DNA of 64,000 bases, taken from NCBI RefSeq assembly GCF_035046485.1, contig NC_085136.1, positions 75,595,734-75,659,733 on the forward strand, read 5' to 3'. The translations under genes and the position numbers were made by a program. The DNA is from Aedes albopictus. Taxonomy: Eukaryota; Arthropoda; Insecta; Diptera; Culicidae. The notes under the pieces were generated by a model. It did no database searches and was not told the DNA's origin. It worked only from the letters and a program-made list of their open reading frames with translations. This document shows positions 11,161 through 21,279 of the stretch, in pieces. Positions within the stretch are counted from its first letter, which is position 1, and every line of letters starts with the position of its first letter.

Positions 11161-11924
11161 AAATAGCAGATGTTTCAGATAATATCGCGAAAATAGAGGA
11201 GCACGAACCTCTGGAGCCGACCTACTGATAATATCGCGAAAAGCTAAAGCAACTCTCAGTTATCATCAGTCAATTGTGAAGGTTGACACAGATTTATTTG
11301 TTCAAAGCCTTAGACCCGGTTTACAGCAATAAATGCGATCATAAACGATCACAAACCATCTGTCGTGCAGTGTGCTTGGTAATATATCGTTCATTGGCTA
11401 TAGCATGACAACGCAGCTAGAATGTCAGTCTACAATTACCGTCTAGGTGGTTTTACGCGGTAAAAAAATCCACGCGAGACGAGAAAGATGATTCATCAGC
11501 ACAATTGAAACAATTACGTAGCTAGCCGTAAAGAACTTTAGACTTTTATTTCGTGAAAAATGTCTGAATGTGTGTATGGAGTAATAAAACTATGTATGGT
11601 TTTCTAAATGTTATGTGTAATCAGATACATAGAAATCAAGTAAATTGTTTTGTAATAGAGAACTTAGAATTGATTTTTCGACAGTTGCTCTACATCTACC
11701 AACTTTTTTTTATTGATTCTGTTGGAAGCTCAATAGATTTGATAATCTGCACAGATGGTATAGACTTTTTTAGTTGCAGAAACTTTGTCTGATACACACT
11801 AAGATTCTGGTTTTCCAGCTCAGTAAATTTTTCGCTGAGTTCTGTATTTTTTTCATCTTTTTACTGAGTTCTCAACAGCAGATTTATCTCGGTACACTCA
11901 GTAATCAATATTTACCGTTCATCA
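11161..11924. other. no recognisable feature
   Basis: AT-rich sequence. Short open frames such as 11568-11792 are low-complexity translations without domains. Confidence 0.4.
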
Positions 11925-11933
11925 GTAACGATA

Positions 11934-12102
11934 GAGGGAGCGGATCTGGTGTGATGGTTAAAGTATGTGACTATCACGCCGAGGACCTGGGATCGAATCC
12001 CACTCCCGACAAATTCACAAAATGTGAGGGAAGGGAAGTGAAGCGTGGGTCCCGAGATGAACTAGCCTAGGGCTAAAAATCTCGTTAATAAAGATAAAAA
12101 AA
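11934..12102 (+). repeat. complete tRNA-derived SINE, Feilai-like
   Basis: 169-bp SINE flanked by a 9-bp target duplication GTAACGATA (11925-11933 and 12103-12111). The tRNA-like head has box A-like GTGATGGTTAAAGTATGTG and box B GGATCGAATCCC. The tail is TAATAAAGATAAAAAA. The intact duplication argues for a fairly young insertion moved by LINE machinery. The family name is from memory. Confidence 0.85.
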
Positions 12103-12310
12103 GTAACGATATTTACCGTTCATCTGTATTTTTCAACCCATTGACAGGCATTGTTGTCAACATCTCTTTTGTTAAAACGGCCCCAAAATGTGCTGATCAA
12201 ACGGAATTGGGCCCCTAATGTCTCTACTGTCACTCCATGCTACAGGTATAGGCGTGTCAATGGCGTGGTATTTTTTGACAGTTCATTTGCAGAACTCGTT
12301 AACTCATATA

Positions 12311-12993
12311 CACGCAGAAAAATAAATTGTAACAACAATTAATTTATAGTTCAAATCAACCAATTTTTCAGTTTGTTATAGCGACAAACTGATTTCTAGT
12401 TTAAATTGAACTGTTCCATTGTTTGATAAAACAAATATTTTCATTTGCCGAAATTATTGACAGTTTATTAGAACAAACAGATATTTGGTAGTTTCAACAT
12501 AAAATAACAGATTGTTTTAAACGACTGTACTTTTGAAACTAACAGAGCTGGAATGTGATTGTGTTGGTGACGGCAGCTCCTGCGGCAGCTCGGACACTAG
12601 GCAAGTGGATGGAAGCGAGAACGAATAAAAAAAGGCAAAAAATCGAAACCGACCAACTTTTTGTGAATGCTGTCTTGAGTACCTGCGCGTTATCCATCAC
12701 GGCCAAAACTGCACTTGGAAGTTGGAGTGATGGATTTGCTAAACTTTCTTCGTTGTGGCGATGTTGGGGTAAGAATTTTATAGATGTGTGAGTGCTTCCG
12801 GGCTATGTTTATGGTTCTAATTTTGTTGAAACAAATGAAGATTTTAACGTTATATGGAATGATGGGAATTGGTTGTTTTGATCGATAAACTATAAGTAAG
12901 AACAAAGAAATTTACCTTTGGAATAAGTAAATGCTCAGTTTGGAAATCAACCATGCGTTTTATTGTTTTAAACAAGCCTCATTTTTCTGCGTG
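12311..12993. mobile_element. non-autonomous TIR element, TA duplication
   Basis: 683-bp element with CACGCAGAAAAAT ends in inverted orientation, flanked by TA (12309-12310 and 12994-12995). The interior has an AT-rich left third and a more GC-rich part (12540-12790) with a 78-codon frame lacking a domain. Ends resemble those of 8138-8533 and 44431-44783 (CAC..AG..AAA), perhaps a shared superfamily. Confidence 0.75.
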
Positions 12994-13069
12994 TACAGAG
13001 TATTCAGTAAAAGGGATAACCGAGCGGGTCACCTGTGGCAGCTGATGTTCCACAAGGCAGCATACCCGA

Positions 13070-13200
13070 ATAGGTTGAAAAATCTAACGAATAATGGTGA
13101 AGATATGACGAAACCACACCTCAAATTTTCGAGAGTACAAATCTGAGGAACCGAATGTCGGTTTGCGCTGAAAATTTGACCCATTGGTTATCCGATACAA
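13070..13200. mobile_element. partial copy of the TTAA MITE family
   Basis: ACCACACCTCAAATTTTCGA, GTACAAATCTGAGGAACC and GCTGAAAATTTG match an arm of the hairpin element at 32575-32775. The second arm is absent or strongly diverged. Confidence 0.55.
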
Positions 13201-14049
13201 TACAGTAAAGGATATGGTCAATATATTGTTCAGATTTTCTGATGATCCACAGTATATCAAATGGTTAGGGAACAGTTTGACCGTAAGAAAATTGTAAATG
13301 TATGTGTAACTAGTGCTTTATAGATATTCATAGTAGAATAAGTGTATATCATATTGTATTTATATAGCTAGCTACTTTTATTTTATATTACTGCCGCTAG
13401 AGAGATAAAAAAAAACAATTCATAAAAGAATTAATTATTTTTATTTAATTTTACTTTTATTTAAACCGCGGTGCTATTACCGCGGTAGACTTCATCATCC
13501 CCTATGTGTATATAAAATTTGTCATGCTGCTTCCTTGGTTGCTTCTTCAACTCCTCCGTTTATTTTCTGCTTCGATGAAATGTCCATCCAAATTTGATTG
13601 TCCCAGCGTTGCAAGCACAATCACGTAAGGACCTTTCCTTCAGGACATGCCTACAGAGGATACATAGATGACGATCAGTTCACTGTCCGGACGTAGCAAC
13701 ACCAACATCTTGGTGCTGGTGCAGATTACTCACCATGAACAGACGATGTACCTCAACTTTCTTTGCCAAACTCTCCGGATGATGCGCGATTCATTGTCAT
13801 TTCGACCGAAGTTTTGACGGGAATAGAGATAAGTGACATTTCAACACACGAACACTAGCGCAAATTTTTCCTCACACAAAAGTGCACGCCGATTGAAAGG
13901 CTATTCAGATTGCATATGCAAATATTACCCAATCGAATTGGGTAAAACGGGTAAATAATGATAAAACTAACGTCCGGGGTAAGAGTGCAAATATTTTCCT
14001 CGCAGTTTCACAACTACATCTACAAAAAAGGCACGCATACATTTGAACG
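13201..14049. other. no recognisable feature
   Basis: Non-coding, partly GC-balanced (13490-13870) sequence without a supported exon. It ends at the left LTR edge of the copia-type element. Confidence 0.35.
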
Positions 14050-14067
14050 TGATTACCACTATTAGTA
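14050..14067 (+). repeat. 5' LTR, first piece
   Basis: TGATTACCACTATTAGTA aligns with the start of the 3' LTR (TGGTGTTGTGAATTAGTA). Its last 11 bp, CACTATTAGTA, are repeated at 20077-20087 as the target duplication of the R1 element. Confidence 0.7.
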
Positions 14068-14346
14068 TGGGGCAGCAGGGACTAAAGTCCTGGGGCCTGA
14101 CGCACCCCCCCGCTTGCGAGTCAGCCGCGTAGTCGCCGGCTCAGAATAGGACTACTAACCCCAATTCAAGGTGTCAAGCGACCCGTGCTGAGGAATGAGT
14201 GATCGAGGGGGTGAAAAAGATGCTCGATCTTTAACGGAGCCTGTGGGGTACCTGGGCACCCCCCACAGTAAGCTGTCCCTTACCGCGTTAATGCAGGGCT
14301 CTGGCGTGGTGGACATTCTTTCCCGTGCTACTCGTGGGATTTAATC

Positions 14347-15915
14347 ATGAAGTCAAATAAAAATCAGAATCTAGGTGGAAATAGTGGTGGGATCAACCCC
14401 TTCGCAAGAAGCGGGTTGATGAGATCTCCGACAAGGAGAAGTGAGGAGATAGGCGCTGGGAGTTGCGTACGCAGCTCAAGCGTGGGTGCTCCAGTCCACT
14501 TCCCGGCAAGCCAGCCGGTGGAGGTTATGGACGGAGCGTGGTTGTTGAGGGCCGTCAACCGAGGATCCAAAGGACGGTCCGCAATAGAGGTGGCTGAGCA
14601 GCAGCTTGGCAAAATCATCGACTTTGCGTCCACTAAGTCGAACATAAGCAAGGACCTGAAAACGGCCTTGCTTCGACTTAGGGTGTCGATCGACGATGCC
14701 AAGCAGGAGCACGCGGCACTCGCGTTGCTGACTGCTGCAGCAGCGGAGCCTGCAAATGAGAAAGTGCCGAAGTTTACCCAAACGGAGGCCTTCTCCTTCG
14801 CAGGAAGTCCGAATAAGGCGGAAGCGACTGCTCGCGACAAACGGGGCAAGCAATCGCAGAAGCGGGCGAGGCAACCGTCAGGCGAGGAGCTGTCTGGCGG
14901 TGCCCGCAAGGCCAGGCGAATCATTACCCCGAAAGTCGGTAATAATGCCGGAAGGTCGGACCCCAGCCAGGGTTCCCGGAAAGTTGGGAAGGGTGGGCCT
15001 GAAAAGGCTGGCCCGTCCCGGAACGATGGGAACAAGGGGTTGCGACCGCTAGTGGGCCCTCAACAGCCACAGAGTAGGGCGATCCAAGGGGAGGACCCCC
15101 CTTGGACGAAGGTAGAGCGGAAGAGGAAGAAGAAGGCGAATCCGCAGGTAGTAGCGCAGGACGCCAAGCCAAGGCGTAGGAGGGCAGGTGCCAAGCGCGA
15201 GAAAGGCGACGCTATCGTCATCAAGACGGAACAGTCCAAGTACTCGGACGTCTTGAAGATGATGCGAAGCGACGCCAAGCTTGAGGGTCTTGGAGCCGAC
15301 GTACGCAGTATTAGACGTACTCGTACGGGCGAGATGATCCTGGAGCTGAAGCGCCAGAAGGAGCACAAGGGCGCCGCCTATAAGAGGCTGGCAGAAGAGG
15401 TCCTTGGTGAGGGTGTGCAGGTGAGGGCTCTGACACATGAGGCGACTCTGAAGGTCAAGGACATCGATGAGATCACCGAAGTGGAAGAGCTCGTCACGGC
15501 ACTGCGGCAACAGTGCGATGTGCAGGTGGCCGCCGCAGCCGTTAAGCTACGGAAAGGGCCAGCAGGGACACAGATAGCTTTGGTTCAGCTACCTGTGGCG
15601 GACGTCAAAAAGTCCGTTAAAGTAGGGAGCATAAAGGTGGGTTGGTGTGTATGTCACCTGACATTCCACGAGCCACCAGAGGTTTGCTTCAGGTGTCTGG
15701 AACCAGGACACAAGTCGTGGGACTGCAAAGGCCCCGACAGGCGCAAACTGTGCAGGCGATGCGGCGCTGAAGGTCATAAGGCCCAAAGCTGCACGAGTCC
15801 GCCCATCTGCATGATCTGTACCGGGAAATCCTCGAACAACAGACATCCGATGGGTGGCCCAAGGTGCCCGGCCTTCAAGAAAGCCGCAGTGAACAACAAA
15901 TCACAGTGCAGGTAA
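14347..15915 (+). CDS. R1-clade ORF1, Gag-like nucleic-acid-binding protein
   Basis: 522-codon intact frame. Such proteins coat the element RNA and escort it to the nucleus or target DNA (family knowledge). The first 200 residues are low in hydrophobic content. Residues about 160-310 are very basic (RKKKK, PRRRR), and 310-430 form a more ordered segment. Two CCHC zinc knuckles follow near residues 441-475 (CFRCLEPGHKSWDC, CRRCGAEGHKAQSC), with a third, looser Cys/His cluster (CMIC..H..C). The start at 14347 is the first in-frame ATG after the 5' UTR. The 3' end overlaps ORF2 by 52 bp in another frame, typical of R1-type elements. No internal stop. Confidence 0.9.
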   Translation: MKSNKNQNLGGNSGGINPFARSGLMRSPTRRSEEIGAGSCVRSSSVGAPVHFPASQPVEVMDGAWLLRAVNRGSKGRSAIEVAEQQLGKIIDFASTKSNISKDLKTALLRLRVSIDDAKQEHAALALLTAAAAEPANEKVPKFTQTEAFSFAGSPNKAEATARDKRGKQSQKRARQPSGEELSGGARKARRIITPKVGNNAGRSDPSQGSRKVGKGGPEKAGPSRNDGNKGLRPLVGPQQPQSRAIQGEDPPWTKVERKRKKKANPQVVAQDAKPRRRRAGAKREKGDAIVIKTEQSKYSDVLKMMRSDAKLEGLGADVRSIRRTRTGEMILELKRQKEHKGAAYKRLAEEVLGEGVQVRALTHEATLKVKDIDEITEVEELVTALRQQCDVQVAAAAVKLRKGPAGTQIALVQLPVADVKKSVKVGSIKVGWCVCHLTFHEPPEVCFRCLEPGHKSWDCKGPDRRKLCRRCGAEGHKAQSCTSPPICMICTGKSSNNRHPMGGPRCPAFKKAAVNNKSQCR

Positions 15916-18668
15916 CGCAGCTGAACCTGAACCACTGTGATGCGGCTCAGCAACTGCTTTGTCAGACAGTTTCTGAGTGGGAGACGGATATCGCCATCAT
16001 ATCGGACCCATACCGAGTACCCGCCGGCAACGGCAACTGGGTCGCGGATGGGACCAGAAAAATGGCGGCGATATGGACGACGGGTAAATACCCCGTTCAG
16101 GAGTTGGTGTCTACTACCTATGAGGGCTTCGTGGTCGCCAAAGTAAACGGGGTCTTCTTCTGTAGCTGTTATGCGCCTCCGCGGTGGCCGATCGAGCAGT
16201 TCACGCAAATGCTGGACCGCTTAACGACCGTGCTAACAGGGCGAAGGCCGGTGGTAATAGCGGGCGACTTTAATGCCTGGGCCGTGGAATGGGGAAGCCG
16301 TTTCACGAACCAGCGGGGTCAGATCCTGCTAGAAACACTGGCCATCTTAGATGTCGACTTGGCTAATGTCGGTACCAAGAGTACCTTTAGTCGAAACGGA
16401 GCGGAGTCAATTATTGACGTGACCTTTTGTAGTCCTGGCCTAACAAGTAGTTCGAACTGGAGAGTAGATGATGGCTACACTCACAGCGACCAGCTGGCGG
16501 TTCGCTACAGTATCGACTACAATAACAGCAGACAGCGGATAGAAGAAGAGGCGGCTAGGCCAAGGCCAAGCCCTCGCAGGTGGAAGACATCATACTTCGA
16601 CGAAGGGGTATTTAGGGAGGCGCTCCGCCGTGAGCGAAACTTAATCGGTTTAGACGGCGACGAGCTGGTAGCGGTGCTCTCACGTGCGTGTGATGCGACC
16701 ATGCCTAGGCGAGTCCACCCTAGAAATGGGAGGCCACCGGCTTACTGGTGGACTGACGCGATTGCGGACCTGCGCCGCGCCTGCCTACGGGCTAGGCGGC
16801 GGATGCAGCGAGCACGATCAGAGGAAGAGCGAAACGAACGGCGGGTGGTGTTCGCCGCTGCAAAAGCCGCGCTTAAGACCGAGATAAGAGCAAGCAAAAA
16901 GGCCTGCTTTGAGGGTCTCTGTCAGAGTGCCAATACGAACCCGTGGGGTGACGCCTACAGGATCGTTATGGCCAAGACGAGAGGTGTGATGGCTCCTACA
17001 GAGCAATCTCCAGAGATGTTGGAGGGGATCATTGGAGGACTTTTTCCGCGTCATGATCCTAGTCCTTGGCCTCCTTTCGTAGGACAGCCGGGGACTGGGG
17101 CTGGCGATGAGGAGAGGGTCACCGATGTGGAACTTGCGGGGATAGCTAAGTCCCTTAGCGTAGGTAAGGCCCCAGGTCCGGACGGAGTTCCGAACCTGGC
17201 CTTAAAAGTAGCTATTGCAGAGGCTCCCGAGATGTTCAGGTCTGCTATGCAGAAATGCCTGGACGAGGGAGTTTTCCCAGAAGCTTGGAAGAGGCAGAGC
17301 CTGGTACTATTGCCAAAGGCGGGGAAACCACCCGGAGACCCGTCGGCATATAGACCAATATGCTTGATTGACACGGCGGGAAAGGTGCTCGAAAAGATCA
17401 TCCTCAATAGAATGTTGCGGTTCACCGAGGGCGAAAATGGTCTTTCGAGTAACCAGTACGGCTTCCGGAAGGGGAGGTCCACCGTAGACGCTATCTTGTC
17501 GGTTACAAAAACCGCCGAGAAAGTACTCGAGCCTAAGAGGAGGGGAATTCGCTTTTGCGCGGTAGTGACTCTGGATGTAAGGAATGCGTTTAATAGCGCC
17601 AGCTGGTCTGCTATTGCCGATGCGCTCTTGCGTCTGGGGATACCGGAGTACCTGTACAAGATTCTCGGAAGTTACTTTCAGAATCGTGTACTAGTCTACG
17701 ACACGGAGGTGGGTCGGAAGTGCTTTCACATAACCTCAGGAGTCCCGCAAGGTTCCATCCTGGGTCCGGTGTTATGGAATGTCATGTACGACGAGGTGTT
17801 GAGGTTAGAGTATCCAGTGGGAGTGGTGATTGTCGGATTTGCCGACGACATTACGCTCGAAGTCTACGGTGAAACGATCGAGGAGGTAAAGTTGACTACC
17901 AACCACTCGATCAAGGTTGTGGAGGCGTGGATGCGGTCCAGGAAACTGGAGCTGGCTCACCACAAGACAGAGGTGACGGTTGTTAACAACCTGAAGTCGG
18001 AGCAGCAGACGGAGATCAGTGTAGGAGACTGTACTATCCTGTCAAAGCGCTCCGTCAAACACTTGGGCGTGATGATCGACGATAAGCTTACCTTCGGTAG
18101 CCACGTCGATTATGCCTGTAAAAGAGCCTCCACAGCTATTGCGGCACTGTCCCGGATGATGTCCAATAGCTCTGCGGTGTACGCCAGTAAGCGCAAGCTT
18201 CTGGCTAGTGTTGCTACATCCATACTTAGGTATGGCGGCCCGGCGTGGGGCACCGCGCTAAGTACTAAATGCTACCGACGGAAGCTGGAAAGTACTTACA
18301 GGCTTATGTGCCTGAGTGTTGCGAGCGCGTACCGTACCGTGTCACACGACGCTCTCTGCGTCATTACTGGTATGGTGCCTATCAGCATTCTTATCAGTGA
18401 GGACATGGAGTGCTTCGAAATGCGCGGCACAAGAGGCATACGCAGGACTGTCAGGATGGCCTCTATGGTCAAATGGCAGCGCGCGTGGGACAGTTCCACC
18501 AAAGGAAGGTGGACCTATAGGTTGATACCGAGGGTAGATAGTTGGATTAATAGGCGCCATGGGGAAGTCACATTCCACCTGACACAGGTCCTTACAGGCA
18601 GAGATGGCATGCTCCTCAGAGCGCTAAGTGAGAAGATAAAAAATACACATTACACACGACCTGCATGA
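15864..18668 (+). pseudogene. R1-clade ORF2, endonuclease and reverse transcriptase (split by insertion)
   Basis: Open for 934 codons but interrupted: true R1 sequence ends at 18598, and the last 23 or so codons come from a hAT-type MITE. The N-terminal APE-type endonuclease (residues about 15-215) shows LNLNHC, YAPPRW, AGDFNAW and IDVTF, but the usual catalytic SDH near residue 210 reads SDQ (codon CAG at 16491). The RT domain (about 430-720) has KAPGPDG, PLYRP-like SAYRPICL, the NAFNSA block, SGVPQGSILGP and catalytic FADD (residues 659-662). Downstream sequence resumes at 19099 in the frame expected if the 492-bp MITE plus one 8-bp duplication (500 bp) were absent. The element is therefore non-functional as it stands. 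Confidence 0.9.
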
Positions 18669-19090
18669 TGAGAAAGAGTGCGTGTAAAGAATTATCTTCT
18701 GCTTGGTCCGACTGCACGCGCTCGGCATCGTTGTCGCATCGCGCACGACGGTGAGCGCAGGAAAGCAAGAGAAAGTACAGTCCAACACACAGCTCACATC
18801 GCAGCGCAGCGCTACTCTGTACTGCCGAGAGCCTACAACTTGCAGCGCAGACAGCGCAGATTTGTAGCACATTCCTAGAAATGAGCGAAGCTCACGCAGA
18901 ATAAGTTTGAGCTCTGCGTCGTCTCACGCAGCTGGTGTGGCAACTTACACATTCGCACTCTCACGCAAAGTTTTACGGCTGAGCGATGTGTGTTTGTTGC
19001 CGGTCCACATTCGTAGCAAAACAGAGCGGCGCACATTTTATTGAAGATGTGTACGCAGAGCTGTTTATCAGTGTATCTATGCCATCTCTG
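18599..19090. mobile_element. hAT-type MITE inside R1 ORF2
   Basis: 492-bp element with 12-bp perfect TIRs (CAGAGATGGCAT at 18599-18610, ATGCCATCTCTG at 19079-19090), flanked by the 8-bp duplication CTTACAGG (18591-18598, 19091-19098). TIR form and 8-bp duplication indicate the hAT superfamily. The interior is rich in GCAGCGCAG and GCACGCGC words and has no transposase. Confidence 0.93.
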
Positions 19091-19098
19091 CTTACAGG

Positions 19099-19594
19099 TC
19101 ATGGTTGCTTCCGACAGTATCTACACCGTTTCGGGCATGCGGATTCTCCCGAATGCCCAGTGTGCAATGGTTTAGAGGAAACGGCGGAACACGTTTTGTT
19201 CGTGTGCCCGCGTTTTCGCACAATGCGTGACCGCATGCTTGCCACATGCGGGGAGGACACAACTCCGGACAACTTGGTCCAGAGAATGTGGCTATCACCC
19301 ATATCGTCTGGGAGCTACAAAGGAGGTGGCGCGTGGACTCGGAGAATGGCTAGTCCAGATGCAGTACAAGAGGTGGTCCAGGGGTTCGAAGTCGGCTTCG
19401 TAGGTCATACCGGTGCCCTGCGGTCGAGATCGACCCTTACAACAATTAAGTGGCCGCGGAGAGGAAGTCCCGGTAGTGGTGCTGTCGTGGCGTCGGTCTA
19501 CTGGGTTGGATCCGAGCCCGCGGTTGGAAAGGGGTCCCCGGCAAGGGTCGGGGTAGGTGAGATCCTGCTGTCTGCAACCTACGGGTGCATCTGA
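19099..19594 (+). pseudogene. R1 ORF2 C-terminal part, zinc-binding domain
   Basis: Continuation of ORF2 after the MITE. Near 19156-19215 it has a CPVC...H....C arrangement, the CCHC motif found after the RT in R1-clade proteins (thought to contact nucleic acid). It ends at a TGA at 19592-19594. An ATG upstream at 18986 lies inside the MITE and is not a genuine start. Separated from its RT, it has no independent function. Confidence 0.85.
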
Positions 19595-20076
19595 TAGGGC
19601 CTGAAGGGTAGTGATACCCTTCCTTACGGGCAGGTCAGATCGGGTTGCACGTGGGCATCAGTTCTTGATGTCCGCTCAGCAGTAGGGCGCGGGCGGGGTT
19701 GACCCTGCCCGCCTTCCGAGGACAAAGGGAGTGGCGAGGACCACTCGGGAAACTGGCTAAGCGCCAGCATGCTACCGTGATGGACTCTCCAAAGCGAGTC
19801 ATCGATGTTCGTTGCTGCAGGCTACGCAGCTAACCTTGTGGGTGCGATGTGCACTAGCCCCTCTCTGAAGCAATACCTCCTTGGTGGTTCCGGAGAGACG
19901 TAGGGTTTGGCGACCATAGGAATGGTTTAGTGGGTACGAGGAGAGAGTAGTCCTGGATTTTACTTTTGTTGTAGAAGACGGCCTGTCAGACCTACACTAC
20001 CCTAACCTTCTGTTAGGGTGTCTGTTGAGCAGATTATCCCCCTATGGTTTAGAAGGAAAAAAAAAAAACAAGAAAA
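19595..20076 (+). other. R1 3' UTR and A-rich tail
   Basis: Non-coding, GC-rich (for example GGGCGCGGGCGGGGTTGACC), ending in an A-rich tract directly before the target duplication. Presumably carries the RT recognition site for target-primed reverse transcription (family knowledge). Confidence 0.75.
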
Positions 20077-20199
20077 CACTATTAGTAATGTGTGCATTCG
20101 CGCACCCCTCGTAAAGAAGACAACATCTGAGTTCATGGATACACCATTATCATGTTGAGTGTTGTCGAGTAATGTTATTGTTTATATTTGAAATGTACA
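20077..20199 (+). repeat. 5' LTR, second piece
   Basis: Begins with the R1 target duplication and continues with CTCGTAAAGAAGACAACAT and the long shared stretch ending TTTGAAATGTACA. It matches 32037-32158 closely. Its last base A (20199) is the left half of the A/T target of the Helitron. Confidence 0.85.
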
Positions 20200-21279
20200 T
20201 CTATACAGGGTGACTGGTAATTCGTGTTACACCCGAAAGGAGGTGAAAGAAGACCATATTTGCAGCAAAAAATTGTTCTACAGGTAGGTCCGGAAATCAC
20301 TGCTAAGTGAGTTATTCAAAAATTAGTGTTATTTAATTATCCCATCTTTAAACACCTAACTCAGAAACTATGAACCGTATAATCAATCTTAGCGCATGGA
20401 TAGAAAGCTTAAAGATTTGTCTTTTAATGCTCTTTGGACAGGTAATTGATAAAAAGTCATTTAAGTGCAGAAATTTTGACTTTTATGTAAAAGGTGCCTA
20501 AAATTGTACCCTCTTTTCGCCTTTTTTGATAGTTTACTCGTGAAAAACGTGATAAATGTGAGAAATGTTCTTCTACAAAACATTCATTTTTTGATACGCT
20601 ACCAAACTGTCCTTTGGTGCAACATTGTATCTTTCATAGTTTTGTAACAATCTTGAATTCAAAATTTTGTGAAATAAATCAAGGTTTTTATTGCAATACT
20701 GTCTGGCAACCCTACACGTTTGCTTGCTGTTGGTCGTCGTGCGCATGGCAACGAAGTCCAGCGTCGCGGCGGCGGTCATCGTTTGGCAGAGGCAACAGTG
20801 AACGGCAAATTGCGCGCAATGTTTTTGAATCAATCTCAAGGCATCCTTTTCTTTGGGTGAAGATTCAATTCGCCTAGATGCCATACACCCAAACCCACTC
20901 ACTGGTGGAATTTAGCGAGATCATACCGCTGGGTGGCACCGTTTTAAGGGATATTCAAACCTACGGGCCGGGACTGGGTCCGGGCCGGGGCCGCGGCCGA
21001 GACTCGATAGGGCTTTTATCGCTTCGTTCTTACTGCACACAATGCTCACCGGGCTATAGCGCCTGCGCACCAGCAATTTATGTGGCGCGAACGCACGCAC
21101 AGTATGAAGCGGTTGTCATTTATTTTTGTTTTTGTTTCTGCGCACTGTCTCTAGTATGTTTGATGTACATTCATCCAGAACTTTCTTTTGTAATTTCTAC
21201 AGGAATCTGGGATTCCTCCAGATTTTTTTATGATTTCCCTTACAGTGCTTTCTGGGACTTCTTTCTGGAAAACCTCTAT

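Larger units (their letters stand above)
14068..20076 (+). mobile_element. R1-clade non-LTR retrotransposon, near full length
   Basis: About 6.0 kb between two CACTATTAGTA copies (14057-14067, 20077-20087). Order: 5' UTR (14068-14346), ORF1 gag, ORF2 endonuclease/RT, 3' UTR (to 20050) and an A-rich end AAGGAAAAAAAAAAAACAAG. It is a full-length insertion, not 5'-truncated. Base composition is clearly richer in GC than the surroundings. The copy is disabled by a hAT-type insertion in ORF2 (18599-19090). R1 assignment rests on the three-knuckle gag, APE-type endonuclease, RT words such as KAPGPDG and NAFNSA, and the CCHC motif after the RT (family knowledge). Confidence 0.9.

Noticed and set aside
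18678..18878. Short ORFs inside the MITE in R1 ORF2
   Set aside because: They lie wholly within the inserted non-coding MITE.
20573..20902. 109-codon ORF duplicated at 27563-27892 as a conserved gene pair
   Set aside because: The two are identical because they lie in the palindrome arms. No domain, splice or initiation context supports coding.
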